Of a stretch of DNA of 64,000 nt, positions 34,420-43,318 are shown in pieces (position 1 is the stretch's first letter; each line of letters opens with the position of its first letter). The DNA is from Bradyrhizobium sp. CSA112 (GTDB lineage: Bacteria > Pseudomonadota > Alphaproteobacteria > Rhizobiales > Xanthobacteraceae), in assembly GCF_029051645.1 (NCBI RefSeq), contig NZ_JAACFS010000002.1:434001-498000 (forward strand), in the 5' to 3' direction. Below the pieces are notes generated by a model. That model ran no database searches, was not told the origin of the DNA, and was given only the letters and a program-made list of their open reading frames with translations. The position numbers were made by a program, and so were the translations under genes.

Positions 34420-34508
34420 CCGGGGCACGCGAAGCGTGAGCCCGGAATCCATGCTACCACGGACAAATGGATTCCGGGCCTGCGCCTGTCGGCGCATCCC
34501 GGAATGAC
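34420..34508. repeat. Intergenic inverted repeat (ATTCCGGGGCACGCG type)
   Basis: ATTCCGGGGCACGCGAAGCG and GAGCCCGGAATCCATG on the left; ATGGATTCCGGGCCTGCGCC and GCGCATCCCGGAATGACG on the right. It separates the SDR and DapA-family genes. Confidence 0.8.
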
Positions 34509-34527
34509 GAGAGGATAGAGGCACTAA

Positions 34528-35484
34528 ATGACAAAACTCACCGCCCAGGCCGCGGGCACCTTTGCGATCGCGCCGACGCCGTTCCACGATGACGGCCGCA
34601 TCGACGAGAAATCTATCGACCGGCTGACCGATTTTTACGCCGAAGTCGGCTGCGACGGCGTCACCGTGCTCGGTATTTTGGGTGAGGCGCCCAAACTCGA
34701 CGCCGCAGAGGCCGAGCAGGTCGCGGTTCGCTTCGTCAAGCGCGCCAAGAACATGCAGATTATCGTCGGCGTCTCGGCGCCGGGTTTTGCCTCGATGCGC
34801 TCGCTGGCGAGGGCGTCGATGGATGCGGGAGCTGCCGGCGTGATGATCGCGCCGCCGCCTCACTTACGCACCGACGATCAGATTACGGGCTATTTCAAGC
34901 AGGCGCAGGAAGCGATCGGCGATGACATTCCCTGGGTGCTGCAGGATTATCCGCTGACGCTCAACGTCATCTTCACGCCCGCGGTGATCCGCAAGATCGT
35001 GATGGACTCGCCGTCCTGCGTGATGCTCAAGCATGAGGACTGGCCGGGCCTGGAGAAGATCACAACGCTCCGCAATTTCCAAAAGGATGGCTCGTTGCGG
35101 CCGCTCTCTATTCTGGTCGGCAATGGCGGACTGTTCCTCGATTTCGAAATGGAGCGCGGCGCCGACGGTGCCATGACCGGCTATGCATTCCCCGAACTGC
35201 TGATCGACGTCGTCAAACTGTCGAAGGCCGGCAAGCGCGACGCTGCGCACGACCTGTTCGACGCCCATCTGCCACTGATCCGCTACGAGCAGCAGCCCGG
35301 CGCGGGCCTGTCGGTGCGCAAATACGTGCTGCAGAAGCGCGGCATCATCTCCTCCAGCGCGCAGCGCAAGCCCGGCGCCACCATCACGGCGACCGCAAAG
35401 GCTGAAGTCGATTATCTGTTGTCGCGGGTGGCGCGCGTCGATCGCCGTGCCAATCTGCAACCGCAATCTAGCGCGGCGGGCTGA
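34528..35484 (+). CDS. DapA-family (dihydrodipicolinate synthase-like) aldolase
   Basis: A 318-residue class I aldolase of the DapA/N-acetylneuraminate lyase superfamily. The Schiff-base lysine is Lys168 (CVMLKHEDWPG) and the catalytic tyrosine Tyr141 (VLQDYPLT). The usual GTTGE motif is replaced by LGILGEAPKL, so true dihydrodipicolinate synthesis is unlikely. Enzymes of this kind cleave or condense 2-keto acids in sugar-acid and hydroxyproline-type catabolism. Length is slightly above the usual ~295 because of a C-terminal extension (RVDRRANLQPQSS). It follows the acyl-CoA genes but need not belong to them. Confidence 0.88.
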   Translation: MTKLTAQAAGTFAIAPTPFHDDGRIDEKSIDRLTDFYAEVGCDGVTVLGILGEAPKLDAAEAEQVAVRFVKRAKNMQIIVGVSAPGFASMRSLARASMDAGAAGVMIAPPPHLRTDDQITGYFKQAQEAIGDDIPWVLQDYPLTLNVIFTPAVIRKIVMDSPSCVMLKHEDWPGLEKITTLRNFQKDGSLRPLSILVGNGGLFLDFEMERGADGAMTGYAFPELLIDVVKLSKAGKRDAAHDLFDAHLPLIRYEQQPGAGLSVRKYVLQKRGIISSSAQRKPGATITATAKAEVDYLLSRVARVDRRANLQPQSSAAG

Positions 35485-35487
35485 TTG

Positions 35488-35593
35488 TCCCTCATGGTGA
35501 GGAGCCGCGAAGCGGCGTCTCGAACCACGAGGCCCCGGTGCTTCCCAATCATCCTTCGAGACGCGGCCCGAAGGCCGCTCCTCAGGATGAGGA
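35488..35593. repeat. Dispersed intergenic repeat (CCTCATGGTGAGGAGCC type)
   Basis: CCTCATGGTGAGGAGCCGCG, GCGGCGTCTCGAACCACGAG, then CATCCTTCGAGACGCGGCCC and GCTCCTCAGGATGAGG. The right end lies about 20 bases before the Nudix gene, so it sits in its 5' region. Confidence 0.75.
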
Positions 35594-35612
35594 TCTGAGG
35601 AGTAAAACTGTT

Positions 35613-36413
35613 ATGGCCGAAGCCGTCGCCCCGCGTCCCGCGTCCACCATCCTGCTGCTCCGCGACAGCACTGACGCCAAGGAGATCGAGGTCTTCATGA
35701 TGGTTCGCCATTATGAGATCGATTTCAATTCCGGCGCGCTGGTATTTCCTGGCGGCAGCGTCGACAAGGGCGACAAGGAGATCATCGCGAAATCAGAACT
35801 CTATTCGGGCGGCGAAGGGCTCGACGAGGCCACGCTGAGCTTCCGCATCGCCGCGATCCGCGAAACCTTTGAGGAGAGCGGCATCCTGCTGGCGCGTCCG
35901 AAAGGATCGCAGGCGCTGGTCGATGCCAAACGCGCCAGCGAGATCGAAGCCGCGCATCGCGCCGACCTTTGCGACGGCAAGATCAGCTTCCTCAAGGTGC
36001 TCTCCGATAACGGCATGGTGCTGGCGCTCGATGAGCTCGTGCCCTATGCGCACTGGATCACGCCGGAGGGCATGCCCAAGCGGTTCGACACCTGGTTCTT
36101 CCTCGCCGCCGCGCCGCCGGAACAGGTCGGCGCCCATGACGGCAAGGAATCGACCGACTCGATCTGGATCTCGCCGCGCGAGGCGCTGGAGGGCGGTGAG
36201 AGCGGGCGCTTCAAGCTGCCGTTCCCGACCACCCGCAACCTGATCAGGCTCGGCAAGCAGGCAAGCGTAAAGGCGGCGCTGGACGACTCCAGAGGCAAAT
36301 CCGTCGTTACCGTCACGCCGGTCATGACCAGGAACAATGGCGGCCGCCAGCTCCGCATTCCCCTCGAAGCCGGCTATGACGGCGAGGTGTTCGAGGTCGG
36401 CTCGGTCGGGTGA
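35613..36413 (+). CDS. Nudix hydrolase
   Basis: A 266-residue Nudix protein of the long NUDT7/19-like type. LVFPGGSVDKGDKEI begins the Nudix region and IAAIRETFEESGILLA gives the RE(T)xEE-x-G core; an insertion of about 25 residues separates the Gly and Glu parts of the box. Such enzymes cleave CoA, acyl-CoA or other nucleoside diphosphate compounds, fitting the acyl-CoA genes nearby. GAGGAG precedes the ATG. The mature domain continues to WISPREALEGGESGRFKLPF, where leader substrates are usually read. Confidence 0.87.
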   Translation: MAEAVAPRPASTILLLRDSTDAKEIEVFMMVRHYEIDFNSGALVFPGGSVDKGDKEIIAKSELYSGGEGLDEATLSFRIAAIRETFEESGILLARPKGSQALVDAKRASEIEAAHRADLCDGKISFLKVLSDNGMVLALDELVPYAHWITPEGMPKRFDTWFFLAAAPPEQVGAHDGKESTDSIWISPREALEGGESGRFKLPFPTTRNLIRLGKQASVKAALDDSRGKSVVTVTPVMTRNNGGRQLRIPLEAGYDGEVFEVGSVG

Positions 36414-36581
36414 CGCTCGCAACCGCCTCACGGTCTGCGGGGGCGCCCTGGCAAGGTTAATGCGCCGCCGGGTGCGGCTGCGGCCGGGCCCGGAAGGCCG
36501 ATTCTGGCCGATTTCGACATGTTCCCCACGGCCCGAAATACATCGTATATTGCGCCCTGTAGGAGCCCGGCCCCGACCAAC

Positions 36582-39263
36582 ATGACCGCTGAAACGCCGC
36601 CGAATTCGCTGCCGCCGCGATCGTTCTCGCTTTCGATCGGCCAACTGACATTCGGCAGTTTCATGCTGGTGCTGGCGGTGATCATCATCACCTCGACCGC
36701 CAGCGTCATCGCCATCCGCCACATCGACTCGACCTTTGCCGAGCTGCAGCGGCTGCAGAGCGTCGGCGATCTGGCCGAGGACATCGACCGCCGCATGAAC
36801 GAATTGCGGCTCGCCGCGCGGGATTTCGTCACCGACCCCGGCAACCAGTCGGTCCAGGTCGGCGAGGCCGCAACCGCACTTGGCGAGGTCCTCAAGAAGA
36901 CGCGGCTGGAGCTCGCTCCCGAGCAGCAGGACATGATCGACGGCGTCACCGAGCGCCTGGCGACCTACCGCAGCGGCATCGAGCGGATTTCCGCGCTGAT
37001 CAACCGCCGCGCCGAAATGATCGTCGCGTTGCCGCCTTTGCGCGAAAAATTCGATGCCGCGATCGCCGAAGCGTCCGATCCCCAGATGGCGATGGCCCTG
37101 TTGCAGACCCAGAGCCGCATCGCCTCGGCGTTGCTGGCGCATAACCCTTCGGCTGCCGAACAGGCTGCGGAAAGCATGCGCTCGATGACGATCGCGGATC
37201 CGACGCTGCGCGCGGTCGTCGACGATTATGCGCTGGCGATCGTCAACATATCGATCCGGGAACGGCAGATCTCCGACATCGACAGGGAAGTGCTGGGCGC
37301 GGAGGGCCGCTTAATCCAGCGCGTGACGGAATTGCTGCGCGACGTCAGCGAGCGACGGGGGCGCGTTCTCTCCCGCGATTTTGCGCGGACGCTGACCGAA
37401 GCCAAGTGGCAGAGCATCGTTCTCGGCACCGCCGGTGTCCTGATCGGGCTCTTTGCCTCGCTGCTGGTGGTTCGCCGCACCGTGCGTCCGCTTGCCGCGA
37501 TCGCAACCTCGATCCGTGCGGTGGCCGGCGGCGAGAAGAGCGCCTCGATCCCCGCGACCGACGTGGACAACGAGATCGGCGACATTGCCCGTGCCGCCGA
37601 AGTATTCCGGCAGACGCTGGTCGATGCCGACACCGCGCGCGAGGCGGCAGTGCGCGCGCTCGCCGAGCAGCGGCTTGCCGAGGAAAGTTACCGCAAGTTG
37701 TTCGAGTCCTCGGTCGACGGGATTTACGTCACGACGCCAGGCGGTGCGCTGCTCAACGCCAACCCGGCGCTGGCACGAATGATGGGCTATGCCACGCCGC
37801 ATGATCTGATCAGCGGCATCGGCGACATCGCCGATACCATCTACGTCCATCCCGAGGCGCGGACGGAATACGAGCGGCTGATGCAGCGCGACGGCATGGT
37901 CCGTGAATACGAGTACCAGGTTCGCACGCGCAACGGCTCGGTGCTCTGGCTCTCGGACAGCGCGAGCGCCGTGCACAACGAGGCCGGCGTCATCATTCGC
38001 TACGAGGGCACGGTGCGCGACATCACCGACCAGAAACGCGCCGAGGATGCGATCGCCGAAGGCCGCCGTTTGCTGCAAATGGTGATCGACACCGTGCCTG
38101 CGGTCATCAACGTCAAGGACAGGCAGCTCCGCTACGTCCTGATGAACCGCTATATGGCCGGCATTTTCGGGGTCGAGCCGGGAGATGCGATCGGCCGCAC
38201 CACCGCCGAGTTGATGTCGCGCTACGGCGCGGAAAAGACCGACGAACCCGACAAGCGGGTGCTGGCGGCCGGCAAGGAGCTCGGCTTCTACGAGGAGGAA
38301 TACAGGGACGCCGGCGGCCATATGCGCCAATGGCTGGTCAACAAGCTGCCGATCCTCGATGCGGCCGGCGAGATCGAGAACATCGTCACGGTTGCGCTCG
38401 ATATCGGCGAGCGCAAGCGCGTCGAATCCGAGATGCGCAAGGCCAAGGATGCGGCGGAGGGGGCGCTGCGGAACTTGCGTGAGACGCAGAATTCGCTGAT
38501 CGAGGCGGAAAAACTCGCCGCATTGGGACGGCTGGTGGCCGGCGTGGCCCACGAGGTCAACAATCCCGTCGGCATCAGCCTGACGGTCGCCTCCGCGCTG
38601 GAGCGCAAGACGTCGAATTTTGCGGCGGAGGTCGCCCGCGGCGCGCTGCGGCGCTCGAGCCTGAACGATTTTCTCGAGACCAGCCGCGATGCATCCTCGC
38701 AGCTCGTAGCCAATCTCAACCGCGCCGCCGAACTGATCCAGTCGTTCAAGCAGGTCGCCGCCGACCGCAATTATTCGGACCAGCGCTCTTTCGATCTCGG
38801 CGACCTCACCGAGCAGGTGGTGATGAGCCTGCGGCCCGGCCTGCGCAAACACAATCTGACGCTCAATGTCGAGTGTCAGCCCAATCTGATCATGAACAGT
38901 TACCCCGGTCCCTACGGACAGGTGCTCACCAACCTGTTCCTCAATTCGGTGGCGCATGCCTTTCCGGACGGCAAACCCGGCACGGTCGATATCCAGGTGC
39001 GGGAGTCCGGCAAGGACAATGTCGAGATCATCTTCTCCGACAATGGATGCGGCATGAGCCTCGACGTCCGCCGCCGCGCCTTCGATCCGTTCTTCACCAC
39101 GCGGCGCGATCAAGGCGGCACCGGGCTTGGCCTGCACATCGTCTACAGCATCGTGACGACACGCCTTGGCGGCAGGCTCGACCTCGATTCGGAGCCGGGC
39201 GGCGGTACGCGCATCCAGATCATCCTGCCGCGAACGGCGCCGCTGGAGCAGGCGGCGGAGTAG
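36582..39263 (+). CDS. Membrane PAS-domain sensor histidine kinase
   Basis: An 893-residue hybrid-less sensor kinase. One membrane segment lies at ~18-46 and a second at ~276-298, with a helical periplasmic sensor between. HAMP (~298-350), two PAS domains (~365-490 and ~495-615), the dimerisation/phosphoacceptor helix with His657 (GVAHEVNNPVG) and the ATPase with NLFLNSVAHAF, DNGCGM and GGTGLGLH follow. It should phosphorylate a response regulator, but none is next to it. The start is uncertain: an ATG 63 bases upstream is also open, while the chosen one begins the domain cleanly and has AGGAG some distance before it. Confidence 0.9.
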   Translation: MTAETPPNSLPPRSFSLSIGQLTFGSFMLVLAVIIITSTASVIAIRHIDSTFAELQRLQSVGDLAEDIDRRMNELRLAARDFVTDPGNQSVQVGEAATALGEVLKKTRLELAPEQQDMIDGVTERLATYRSGIERISALINRRAEMIVALPPLREKFDAAIAEASDPQMAMALLQTQSRIASALLAHNPSAAEQAAESMRSMTIADPTLRAVVDDYALAIVNISIRERQISDIDREVLGAEGRLIQRVTELLRDVSERRGRVLSRDFARTLTEAKWQSIVLGTAGVLIGLFASLLVVRRTVRPLAAIATSIRAVAGGEKSASIPATDVDNEIGDIARAAEVFRQTLVDADTAREAAVRALAEQRLAEESYRKLFESSVDGIYVTTPGGALLNANPALARMMGYATPHDLISGIGDIADTIYVHPEARTEYERLMQRDGMVREYEYQVRTRNGSVLWLSDSASAVHNEAGVIIRYEGTVRDITDQKRAEDAIAEGRRLLQMVIDTVPAVINVKDRQLRYVLMNRYMAGIFGVEPGDAIGRTTAELMSRYGAEKTDEPDKRVLAAGKELGFYEEEYRDAGGHMRQWLVNKLPILDAAGEIENIVTVALDIGERKRVESEMRKAKDAAEGALRNLRETQNSLIEAEKLAALGRLVAGVAHEVNNPVGISLTVASALERKTSNFAAEVARGALRRSSLNDFLETSRDASSQLVANLNRAAELIQSFKQVAADRNYSDQRSFDLGDLTEQVVMSLRPGLRKHNLTLNVECQPNLIMNSYPGPYGQVLTNLFLNSVAHAFPDGKPGTVDIQVRESGKDNVEIIFSDNGCGMSLDVRRRAFDPFFTTRRDQGGTGLGLHIVYSIVTTRLGGRLDLDSEPGGGTRIQIILPRTAPLEQAAE

Positions 39264-39280
39264 CCGAACGTTCGATCGAG

Positions 39281-39631
39281 CTAGTTGATATCTGCGAGCT
39301 TGTGCAACGTGGCGCCGAAGATCTGGCTTGCTTTGCCGACGAGCGCGGTTCCGTTCATGGTGCCACGCGTGTCGGTGAAGGTTCCGGACACGCCGATGCC
39401 GACCGGACTTGGCCCGCCGAACAGGGGATTGTCATTGTCGCGCGGTGTGGTGTGCCGCTGCACCAGCACCTCGCCCTTGAAGGTATCGCCCTTCACCGTA
39501 TAGCTGCCGGTGTAATACAGATAGGCATCGCCGCCGAGGATCTGGCCGTCCCGGAACAGAATGACACCGCTGCCCTTGCCGATGCGCCCATCCAGCAGGG
39601 TGACGTGGATCGAATACAGCCCATTCTTCAT
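39281..39631 (-). CDS. GrlR-like small regulatory-type protein
   Basis: A 116-residue protein. The pattern MKNGLYSIHVTLLDGRIGKG, then GQILGGDAYLYYTGSYTVKG, then VLVQRHTTPR resembles the lipocalin-like GrlR family, first known as a type III secretion regulator in enteropathogens. Rhizobial members are of unknown role, and no secretion genes are in the window, so that function is not claimed. The ATG at MKNG is chosen over an earlier in-frame ATG since the family begins there. It ends convergent to the kinase gene with 17 bases between. Confidence 0.65.
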   Translation of the reverse strand: MKNGLYSIHVTLLDGRIGKGSGVILFRDGQILGGDAYLYYTGSYTVKGDTFKGEVLVQRHTTPRDNDNPLFGGPSPVGIGVSGTFTDTRGTMNGTALVGKASQIFGATLHKLADIN

Positions 39632-39883
39632 GACGTCCCAGATGCCGGCCGTCGCGCCCACGCAAGGCCGGTGTCAAGGGTTATGCCAAAGCGTGGCCCG
39701 CACCGTCAACGCGTCAGGTTGCCTGCCAATTCCCGTGCAGGAGGCAAACCCGAAGCGTTCCACCCCGACGTGACACAAGGATGACAGGCGGCGTGGACCG
39801 AATCAAATTGGCCCGCGAAATGCATAGCTCGGTTTGGCACCGGCCGGCGGGTGCTGGAGCAAGAGAAACAGGTGACCAACTGG

Positions 39884-40321
39884 ATGAATTCCGGCGGCCA
39901 CGTGCCGCGCCCATATGCAGAGAATAGCAATCTTGAAACGACGGGTCGTCATCGCGCGGGCCGCTGGAAAAAGCCGCTGATCGTCGGCGGGGTGTTGCTG
40001 ATGTTGCCGTTGGTCGCCGACCTCGGCGAGGCCCGCGATCCCGATGGCCGCTATGCCAACTCGCCGCTGAAGCAGTGGTTCGACAGTCTCAGAAGCGGGA
40101 AGGGACCATGCTGTTCCGACGCAGACGGCAGCGCCGTCAGCGACGTGGATTGGGAATCGAAAAGCGGGCACTACCGCGTTCGCATCGACGGCGAGTGGCA
40201 TGACGTGCCTGAGGATGCCGTCATCACCGAGCCGAACCGGGTAGGGCGAACCATGGTCTGGCCGATCCGCGGCTATCAGGGATTGAGCATCCGCTGCTTC
40301 ATGCCGGGATCGATGACGTGA
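39884..40321 (+). CDS. Hypothetical exported protein
   Basis: A 145-residue protein with a basic stretch, one hydrophobic segment (PLIVGGVLLMLPLVADLGEA) and a secreted domain ARDPDGRYANSPLKQWFDSL, GKGPCCSDADGSAVSDVDW, GEWHDVPEDAVITEPNR, ending near RCFMPG. Three Cys are present. This kind of protein is common in Bradyrhizobium, of unknown function. AGGTGA lies about eight bases before the ATG. A GTG 33 bases upstream is also possible. Confidence 0.7.
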   Translation: MNSGGHVPRPYAENSNLETTGRHRAGRWKKPLIVGGVLLMLPLVADLGEARDPDGRYANSPLKQWFDSLRSGKGPCCSDADGSAVSDVDWESKSGHYRVRIDGEWHDVPEDAVITEPNRVGRTMVWPIRGYQGLSIRCFMPGSMT

Positions 40322-40329
40322 GCAACTAT

Positions 40330-40459
40330 CAATCCTCATCCTGAAGGAGCCGCGTGAGCGGCGTCTCGAAGGATGTAGGCCGCGCTGCGGCCTCATGGTT
40401 CGCCCGGCGATGCGCAGCATCGTCCGGAGACGCGCGTGCCGCGCTCCTCACCATGAGGA
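40330..40459. repeat. Dispersed intergenic repeat (CCTCATCCTGAAGGAGC type)
   Basis: CCTCATCCTGAAGGAGCCGC, GCGGCGTCTCGAAGGATG, GCCTCATGGTTCGCCCGGCG, ATGCGCAGCATCG and GCGCTCCTCACCATGAGGAT in order. It shares the middle block with the element at 20447. It separates convergent genes. Confidence 0.75.
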
Positions 40460-40470
40460 TCAAGCGGTGC

Positions 40471-40866
40471 TCACGCGTACTTCTTGTCGCGCTCGAGCAA
40501 CTCGATCGAAATGCCCTGCGGGCCGCGGATGAAGCAGATGCGCACGCCGGGCCGGATGGTAGTCGGTTCCTTCGTGAACTCGACGCCCTTGGCCTTGATC
40601 TCGGCGGCGACCGCGTCGATGTCCTTCACCGTCAGCCCGAAGTGGTCGAGCCCCTGATAGGGCGTCACTGGCGGTGTGTTGACGCCATCGCCGGCGGTGA
40701 CGGGTGCGATGAATATGTTGGCGCCGCCGAGCTTGACGTCGATCCGCCCTGGGCCACGGACGATCTCGCCGCCCAGAACGTCTTCCAGCCAGGCCGCGGT
40801 CGCTTCGGGATCGGGGCTGCGCAAATGGACGTGGTCCCAGGTAACTGCCCAATTAACGGTCGGCAT
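40471..40866 (-). CDS. VOC (glyoxalase/dioxygenase fold) family protein
   Basis: A 131-residue single VOC unit pair. TWDHVHLRSPDPEATAAWLE starts the first module and GLDHFGLTVKDIDAVAAEIK the second; RICFIRGPQGISIELLERD closes the fold with the usual Glu metal ligand. A His at each module start (HVH, DHFG) and the final Glu make a metal site likely. GGGAG precedes the ATG. The substrate is unknown; methylmalonyl-CoA epimerase is a distant relative. Confidence 0.85.
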   Translation of the reverse strand: MPTVNWAVTWDHVHLRSPDPEATAAWLEDVLGGEIVRGPGRIDVKLGGANIFIAPVTAGDGVNTPPVTPYQGLDHFGLTVKDIDAVAAEIKAKGVEFTKEPTTIRPGVRICFIRGPQGISIELLERDKKYA

Positions 40867-41071
40867 CTCGATCTCCCTATTGTTCTTGTTGCGCCTCTAA
40901 AGCCGGCGTGTGATGCGGCGCAGCCAATCTAGCTGCCAGGCATCCACAATTCCATCCCGTGAACCTTCCGCTGCCGCCGCAATATTGTCGAGGTGGCGTG
41001 AAACCATTTCTGCTTTGGATGATTGTTGACGCGCGGCGGGATCCGTACAGCGGCGGTCGTGACAAGAGCCG

Positions 41072-41099
41072 TACGGGAAAACGCCCGTAAGGCTTTTTT
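41072..41099 (+). terminator. Possible terminator or attenuator hairpin
   Basis: TACGGG and CCCGTA form a short stem with a 6-base loop, followed by AGGC and six T. It lies 48 bases before a plus-strand gene, with no gene upstream on that strand, so it could be an attenuator. The stem is short and this is uncertain. Confidence 0.4.
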
Positions 41100-41146
41100 C
41101 ATGCGCGGCGCGGCAATCGCCGGCGCTGCCGGGTGAGGACACGGCT

Positions 41147-41749
41147 ATGAGAATCGCCGGGTGGTCGTTCGGAAGGTCCGAAGTACGGCTCGCCGTGCTG
41201 CCGGCCATCGCTATCGTCGGATGCGGCGTATGGTTGATGCTCCCGCAAGCGAGCGATGCCGAGGGCCATTCAACGGTGACGTCGCCCGAAGTCACCAGCG
41301 TCACGCAAGATACATCCCGCAACGATGATACGGCAGCGACCCAGGCGACCCTGTCACCGTCACCGCCAGCCGTTTCCCCCGATGCCGCCAACCCGGCGGC
41401 GGCCGCTGAGGCGCCTCTCGACATCGCGCCGCCGGAAACCGTGGCGCCCGCCAGGTCGCCGCTCGACGGCCTGAAAATTATCTCGCAGTCGTGGCGAAGG
41501 GGCGGGCTCGGATCGAAAGCGCTAGTGACCTTCACGCTGCGCAACGCCAATGACTACGCGGTGAGGGATATCGAGATCGCCTGCACCTTCACCCGCCGGG
41601 ACGGCAGCCACCTGACCGACCGCCGGCGCGTCATTCCCGATACCGTGAACATGAAGAGCCGGAAGCGGTACGCCGGCGTGCTGGTCGGGTTCGTCAACGT
41701 CAACGCAAACAAGGCGAAATGTTCACTGGTGACCGCCAGCCGCATTTAA
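41147..41749 (+). CDS. Hypothetical exported protein with FxLYD-like domain
   Basis: A 200-residue protein. One N-terminal hydrophobic segment (LAVLPAIAIVGCGVWLML) is followed by a disordered Pro/Ala/Ser region and a compact C-terminal domain (LDGLKIISQSWRRGGLGSKA, VTFTLRNANDYAVRDIEIAC, then RRRVIPDTVNMKSRKRY). The beta-sandwich pattern is like that of small FxLYD or DUF-type secreted domains. GAGGAC precedes the ATG. Unknown function. Confidence 0.7.
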   Translation: MRIAGWSFGRSEVRLAVLPAIAIVGCGVWLMLPQASDAEGHSTVTSPEVTSVTQDTSRNDDTAATQATLSPSPPAVSPDAANPAAAAEAPLDIAPPETVAPARSPLDGLKIISQSWRRGGLGSKALVTFTLRNANDYAVRDIEIACTFTRRDGSHLTDRRRVIPDTVNMKSRKRYAGVLVGFVNVNANKAKCSLVTASRI

Positions 41750-41894
41750 TTTAACCCTGTGAGATCGAACTCACGTCTCGCCCCCGAAAATGTGATCGGC
41801 GCTTTTGAACCTTGGCGGCTGACCAGGAACTAATCGCTATATCGCTTGTTGGGCGATTGAACCGCGCGATGCTCGCGCGGGGGGAGCAACACCG

Positions 41895-42371
41895 ATGCCC
41901 GTAGCGCGTTATTTCCTGTTTGTCGGCGGAGTGCTGCTCGCGCTGTTGTTGGCGATCGATGCGCTTGTTCCAGAACAGGCGGTCGTGGCCAGCCAGGCCG
42001 CTCCTCAAGCCGCTCCTTCGGTCGACAAGACCATCGTGCGCATTCGCTCCGACCAGAAGCTGCCGGAGCGGGTGGTTTATGACACCAGCCTTCCGACCAT
42101 TGTTCCGCCGCCGGCCGTGACGGCCCAGGCGGTTGCGCCACCCGCGCCGGCCGAATCCGCCGCCCAGGCCCGTGTGCGGGAGACGTTTGCCCAGCTCGTG
42201 CCGGCGGAGGCGAAGAAGCCCGAGCCGCAGGTTCAACGCAAGCGCAAGATCGCCAAGGCCCGTCCGGCGCCGCCGATGCAGATGGCGCAGCCTCCGCAAA
42301 CGCGACAAATGCGAATCGCGCAGCAGTCGCAGTTCGGCTTCTTCGGCGGTCCGAGCTGGAACACCTGGTAA
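41895..42371 (+). CDS. Hypothetical membrane-anchored Pro/Ala-rich protein
   Basis: A 158-residue protein: N-terminal membrane anchor (YFLFVGGVLLALLLAIDALV), then a mostly disordered Ala/Pro/Gln part with the strand-like IVRIRSDQKLPERVVYDTS and a basic patch (QRKRKIAKARPAPP), ending FFGGPSWNTW. GGGGGAGC precedes the ATG. The type is frequent in Bradyrhizobium. No function can be given. Confidence 0.7.
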   Translation: MPVARYFLFVGGVLLALLLAIDALVPEQAVVASQAAPQAAPSVDKTIVRIRSDQKLPERVVYDTSLPTIVPPPAVTAQAVAPPAPAESAAQARVRETFAQLVPAEAKKPEPQVQRKRKIAKARPAPPMQMAQPPQTRQMRIAQQSQFGFFGGPSWNTW

Positions 42372-42386
42372 GGTGCGCCGCCTGAT

Positions 42387-42749
42387 CTAGCGCGGCAGCT
42401 TCGGAATTTTGTCCGCAAAACCGTTGTAGCAGGTCAACCGCTCGTCCTCCTCCTTGACGAAGCGGCAGTCATTGACGCCCTTCGCCGCCGGCGCCTTCGG
42501 CTTGGGCTGCGGCGCGTAAATGGCGTCGTAGCAATTCAGGCGTTCCTTGGTCGCATCGTCGATGTCCTGGCATGCCTGCAACTTTTGGGCGACCGACAAG
42601 GGTTTTTCCTTCTTGCCCGCCTCCGATTTCTTCGACCCGACCACAACCAGCGGTTTGCCGCCGATGGTCGGAGGATTGGCGGGCTCGGTCGCCTGAGCCA
42701 GCGCCGCCGCTGGATACAGGATCGCCAGCGTCAGGATTATCTTTCTCAT
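42387..42749 (-). CDS. Hypothetical exported Cys-containing protein
   Basis: A 120-residue secreted protein. The signal peptide is MRKIILTLAILYPAAALAQA. Mature part: SVAQKLQACQDIDDATKERL, then NCYDAIYAPQPKPKAPAAKG, NDCRFVKEEDERLTCYNGF. The pairs C..C around LxCYD and LTCYN look like two copies of a short repeat (type: cause, C-x-x-I-x-D..RLxCYD), as found in bacterial type VI-associated or unassigned envelope proteins. The ATG is set by the signal peptide; an open frame continues upstream into the tRNA fragment and is rejected. Confidence 0.7.
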   Translation of the reverse strand: MRKIILTLAILYPAAALAQATEPANPPTIGGKPLVVVGSKKSEAGKKEKPLSVAQKLQACQDIDDATKERLNCYDAIYAPQPKPKAPAAKGVNDCRFVKEEDERLTCYNGFADKIPKLPR

Positions 42750-42790
42750 GTCGAAATGTCCGAATTGCCGTAAGCCGAACGAGCGCACCT

Positions 42791-42828
42791 GGAGAGACCA
42801 GAACTCCCGACCCTCGGAATCGAAATCC
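42791..42828 (+). repeat. tRNA-Arg 3'-half fragment, putative attachment-site duplicate
   Basis: These 38 bases match the tRNA-Arg gene at 49661-49698 in the same orientation with three mismatches and a perfect 28-base block (GAACTCCCGACCCTCGGAAT, then CGAAATCC). The matching part runs from the anticodon loop to the T loop, the usual core for tyrosine-recombinase integration. It lies on the 3' side of the intact tRNA, 6.9 kb away, as expected for the far end of an integrated element. Confidence 0.75.
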
Positions 42829-42896
42829 CCTGCGCCCCTGCATTCTCTAGCACCATCCCCAAGCGTCTGTCTAACCTGTTGATTCAATAGCCATTC

Positions 42897-43241
42897 AGTT
42901 GAGCCTGCGACGGCCCAGGCGGATTTGCTTGACGTCTGGTTGCCCCGGGGTGCGGGCGGCCTACGCTGGCGGATCGGCGACCGCTACCGGATCGAGCGAT
43001 TGCAGAAGGGCGATGTTGGCTACATCCCGCAAGGCTACGGCCACTCGACCGAGAACGTCGGCAGCGGACCGGAGCGCATCCTGATCGGATTCAATGCCGG
43101 AATCTACGAGACCATCTCTCGCAATGGATCGCGGCAAATCCGCAGGACGTGCTCGCCACCAATTTCCGTCAGCCGGCGGAGGTGTTCGCGAAATTCCGGG
43201 ACCGGGACGTGTTCATCGCCGGCAAGGATGCGACTGGATAA
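42897..43241 (+). pseudogene. 5'-truncated, frameshifted cupin (oxalate decarboxylase-like) remnant
   Basis: The remaining C-terminal cupin domain reads LDVWLPRGAGG, RIERLQKGDVGYIPQGYGHS, then ILIGFNAGIYETI in one frame. It continues in a second frame as LSQWIAANPQDVLATNFRQP and ends DVFIAGKDATG. The frame change lies near 43115 and one lost base explains it. The first cupin domain is missing altogether, and the remnant begins about 70 bases after the tRNA fragment. Bicupin oxalate decarboxylase-type genes are usually ~380 codons. Confidence 0.75.
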
Positions 43242-43318
43242 AGAGGCTGCCGCCGAGCGTGCATCAAACGTCGACCGGTCTTGCGAAGCAATCGCGTCAG
43301 CGTGTTGCGAGGGCGAAC

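Noticed and set aside
37311..39137. 608-codon minus-strand frame
   Set aside because: Antisense to the PAS histidine kinase; no domain is recognisable and the composition is that of a shadow frame.
42572..42850. Frame ending GETRTPDPRNRNP
   Set aside because: This peptide is a translation of the tRNA-Arg fragment, a familiar annotation artefact.
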